Shown here: positions 7,123-8,354 of the stretch, piece by piece
How positions within the stretch are numbered: the stretch's first letter is position 1
Layout: each line of letters starts with the position of its first letter
Assembly: GCA_003557485.1 (NCBI GenBank)
Contig: PWOI01000066.1
Coordinates: 1 to 8,354 of the forward strand
DNA length: 8,354 bases
From: Elusimicrobiota bacterium
Lineage (GTDB): Bacteria; CG03; SLGR01; PWQF01
Reading direction: 5' to 3'
Position numbers and translations under genes: made by a program
The notes under the pieces: model-generated
Told to the model about the DNA's origin: nothing
Seen by the model: only the letters and a program-made list of their open reading frames with translations
The model's database searches: none

Positions 7123-7131
7123 TGGTATAAT
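7123..7131 (+). promoter_or_regulatory. Extended -10 promoter (TGGTATAAT)
   Basis: TGGTATAAT at 7123-7131 is a perfect TATAAT hexamer with the upstream TGn of extended -10 promoters. The best -35-like sequence, CCGACA at 7101-7106, is weak and spaced 19 bp, which an extended -10 can tolerate. Initiation would fall near 7138 and give a leader of about 410 nt before the membrane-protein gene at 7550. Other TATAAT matches at 7198 and 7276 lack a TGn or a usable -35 box. Confidence 0.45.
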
Positions 7132-7549
7132 CTCAGCAAACCTTTTATATTAAATCACGGATGCGGGTTTATGGTGGGAATCTCCGCGAAAACGAGTTAT
7201 AATTTAATAAAAGAGGTATTTTCCTTCACGGTACCGGACCGGATGATAAGAGTAAGTCTTCCTAAACCGTTATCTTATAATGATATTTAACCTCATGTAT
7301 ATAAACGAGTCGATAACTCTCTCACGCCTTTTCCTTCTATCCTATTATACCCCTGCATCCGCTTTCCGTTACAGAGGGGTAACTGGCGGCAGCGTAAGGG
7401 GATTATCAGATAAAACCGCAGAGACCGCAAAAAGAAGTTATAGTTGCGAAAACGGGGGTAATGTCCCGGAATAAGAGGAATACCGGCGTGGAGTCCCCGG
7501 GATCTTTACGCCGCCGAAACCCCGGAAACGGGGGAAAGGAGAAGGGCCT
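7132..7549 (+). other. Long, possibly structured 5' leader of the 7550 gene
   Basis: About 400 nt lie between the likely promoter and the next convincing start. The first half is AT-rich; the second half (from about 7365) becomes GC-rich with several potential hairpins: GTTAC/GTAAC around 7368-7383, GGCGT/ACGCC around 7485-7511, and the GAAA-capped stem at 7520-7533. I compared it from memory with common riboswitch cores (cyclic-di-GMP, SAM, TPP, cobalamin, FMN, glycine), RNase P RNA and SRP RNA and found no match. A 64-codon ATG frame at 7280-7474 has no good ribosome site and an unconvincing composition, so it is not called as a gene. Confidence 0.35.
7520..7533 (+). promoter_or_regulatory. 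GAAA-tetraloop hairpin just before the ribosome binding site
   Basis: CCCCG, GAAA, CGGGG forms a perfect five-base-pair stem with a GNRA loop. It ends three bases before AGGAG (7537-7541), the ribosome binding site of the gene starting at 7550. There is no following U run, so it is not an intrinsic terminator. A stable stem so close to the ribosome site could affect translation or form part of a leader fold. The role is inferred from position only. Confidence 0.4.
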
Positions 7550-7867
7550 ATGGATATGGCAGTCAAACTGGCGGGTCTTTTCTTAGGGGTTTTATTGAGG
7601 ACGTGGCTTCCTTTCAAGCGGAAGATGAAACAGGGGAAGATAAACGGGTTTGACAGAAAATACCTGAAACAGGCTCTCAGCGCCTCAGGCGTTGCGGTTA
7701 TAGCGACCCTCCTTCTTATCCCGCAGTACGGATTCGATTCCTACTCAGTCTCCGACCTTCGGTCTGGGATCACGGTGTTTTCCGCTGCCTTTGCCTTCGG
7801 TTTCGGGGCAAATACCCTGATAAACGAGCTGCTGAAGTGGCAGGAGAAGAATAATGTCCCGGCGTAG
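7550..7867 (+). CDS. Small membrane protein with three predicted transmembrane helices
   Basis: This 105-residue protein is of no family I recognise. Hydrophobic segments lie at about 4-20 (AVKLAGLFLGVLLRTWL), 42-59 (ALSASGVAVIATLLLIP) and 72-91 (GITVFSAAFAFGFGANTL), separated by a basic loop (KRKMKQGK, 23-30) and a polar loop (about 60-71), with a charged C-terminal tail. It probably sits in the inner membrane. AGGAG at 7537-7541 is spaced 8 nt from the ATG, favouring this start over the ATG two codons later. The gene overlaps the next one by 14 nt, so the two are probably translated together. Its size and topology recall phage holins, but no lysis or phage genes accompany it here. Confidence 0.8.
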   Translation: MDMAVKLAGLFLGVLLRTWLPFKRKMKQGKINGFDRKYLKQALSASGVAVIATLLLIPQYGFDSYSVSDLRSGITVFSAAFAFGFGANTLINELLKWQEKNNVPA

Positions 7868-8354
7868 TTCACTGGTGATCGGCGCGGCCCTTCTCTTTAT
7901 CCCTTCAGCGGCATCGCCCCGGCCTCCCAGGATATCGGGGAATTTTGAGAGGGGATCAAGGTATGCTGTGCCGTATGACGAGATAGGGCTGCCTTCAGCG
8001 TGGGCGGTGCTCCCGGAGGAGTTCGAACAGGAGACCTGGGCCTATGAGTACAATAAAGGTTATTTCCAGGTTGCCCAGAGGGTAAACCCGCTCTTTAGAT
8101 ACAGCGCGCGGCTTAGCTGGAACAGTAAGGATTTCCCCTGGCAGGAACCCGAGCTCAATAATAAAAACACAATGTGGTACTACCGGGCATACTGCTGGCT
8201 GACCTTCTCCAGGGAGCTGGCCCTGCGCCTGGAGTACTATATAAGAGACCAGAGGTATGAGATAAGGGACTGGGATAATATGACCCATGTTCCGAGCATG
8301 CAGCTCAGATGGGATATAGACAGGGAGAGAAAACGAAGGGCCAACCTTTTCCTC
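7854..8354 (+). CDS. Exported protein, probable outer-membrane beta-barrel (3' end outside window)
   Basis: This open frame of 167 codons runs off the window. It starts with a signal peptide: MSRRSS, a hydrophobic core LVIGAALLFIP, and a likely cleavage near SAAS (residues 17-21). The mature part is rich in aromatic and charged residues in alternating patterns, such as FRYSARLSWNS, MWYYRAYCWLTFS, LALRLEYYIRDQRYEI and PSMQLRWDIDR. This is what amphipathic beta strands of an outer-membrane barrel look like. AGGAG at 7842-7846 lies 7 nt before the ATG, inside the upstream membrane-protein gene, which it overlaps by 14 nt. I do not recognise a specific family. The barrel call rests on pattern only. 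Confidence 0.75.
   Translation, partial: MSRRSSLVIGAALLFIPSAASPRPPRISGNFERGSRYAVPYDEIGLPSAWAVLPEEFEQETWAYEYNKGYFQVAQRVNPLFRYSARLSWNSKDFPWQEPELNNKNTMWYYRAYCWLTFSRELALRLEYYIRDQRYEIRDWDNMTHVPSMQLRWDIDRERKRRANLFL

Noticed and set aside
7280-7474. 64-codon plus-strand frame in the leader
   Set aside because: There is no ribosome binding site, the composition is mixed, and it lies in a region with potential RNA hairpins. It is not convincing as a gene.
8020-8032. GTTCGAA resembling a tRNA T-loop
   Set aside because: It lies inside a coding frame (EEFEQ) and has no flanking cloverleaf arms.
1-8354. CRISPR array, transposase or insertion-sequence ends
   Set aside because: No regularly spaced repeats, transposase motifs or matching terminal inverted repeats were seen on reading through the window, although the central block looks acquired.

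Overview
The window looks bacterial and Gram-negative. It starts and ends with tightly packed plus-strand genes rich in GGG/CCC runs: two consecutive histidine-biosynthesis genes at the left, and at the right a small membrane protein overlapping a gene for a secreted, probably beta-barrel, protein. Taxonomy cannot be fixed from this sequence. An uncultured lineage is a fair guess, but only a guess.

Layout: (1) Positions 2-1187, plus strand: the 3' end of hisH and all of hisF, the two subunits of imidazole glycerol phosphate synthase, 4 nt apart. (2) Positions 1211-6660, minus strand: a visibly AT-richer four-gene block that converges on hisF with only 23 nt between the stop codons. In transcription order it encodes a HisA-like TIM-barrel protein of the COG1411 type, a TreT-like GT4 glycosyltransferase fused to a class I methyltransferase, a radical SAM/SPASM protein with an N-terminal PqqD-like domain, and MfnB, the enzyme that builds the furan precursor of methanofuran. 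(3) Positions 6651-7549: a decayed gene end upstream of the HisA-like gene, AT-rich non-coding DNA, an extended -10 promoter and a long structured leader. (4) Positions 7550-8354, plus strand: a three-helix membrane protein and a truncated exported protein.

The central block is the interesting part. MfnB and COG1411 proteins are both known from methanogens and from the methanopterin/methylofuran gene clusters of methylotrophic bacteria. Here they bracket a radical SAM/SPASM enzyme and a glycosyltransferase-methyltransferase fusion, which I do not recall from methanofuran pathways. A furan-containing, glycosylated and methylated cofactor or modified peptide is a reasonable hypothesis, but no precursor peptide or final product can be identified here.

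Two observations caution that the block may be eroding or unusually expressed. The glycosyltransferase-methyltransferase reading frame is interrupted by a single in-frame UAG in the middle of the methyltransferase fold, with intact homologous-looking sequence on both sides. Also, the gene just upstream of the HisA-like gene survives only as about 46 codons of C-terminal-looking sequence with no start codon.
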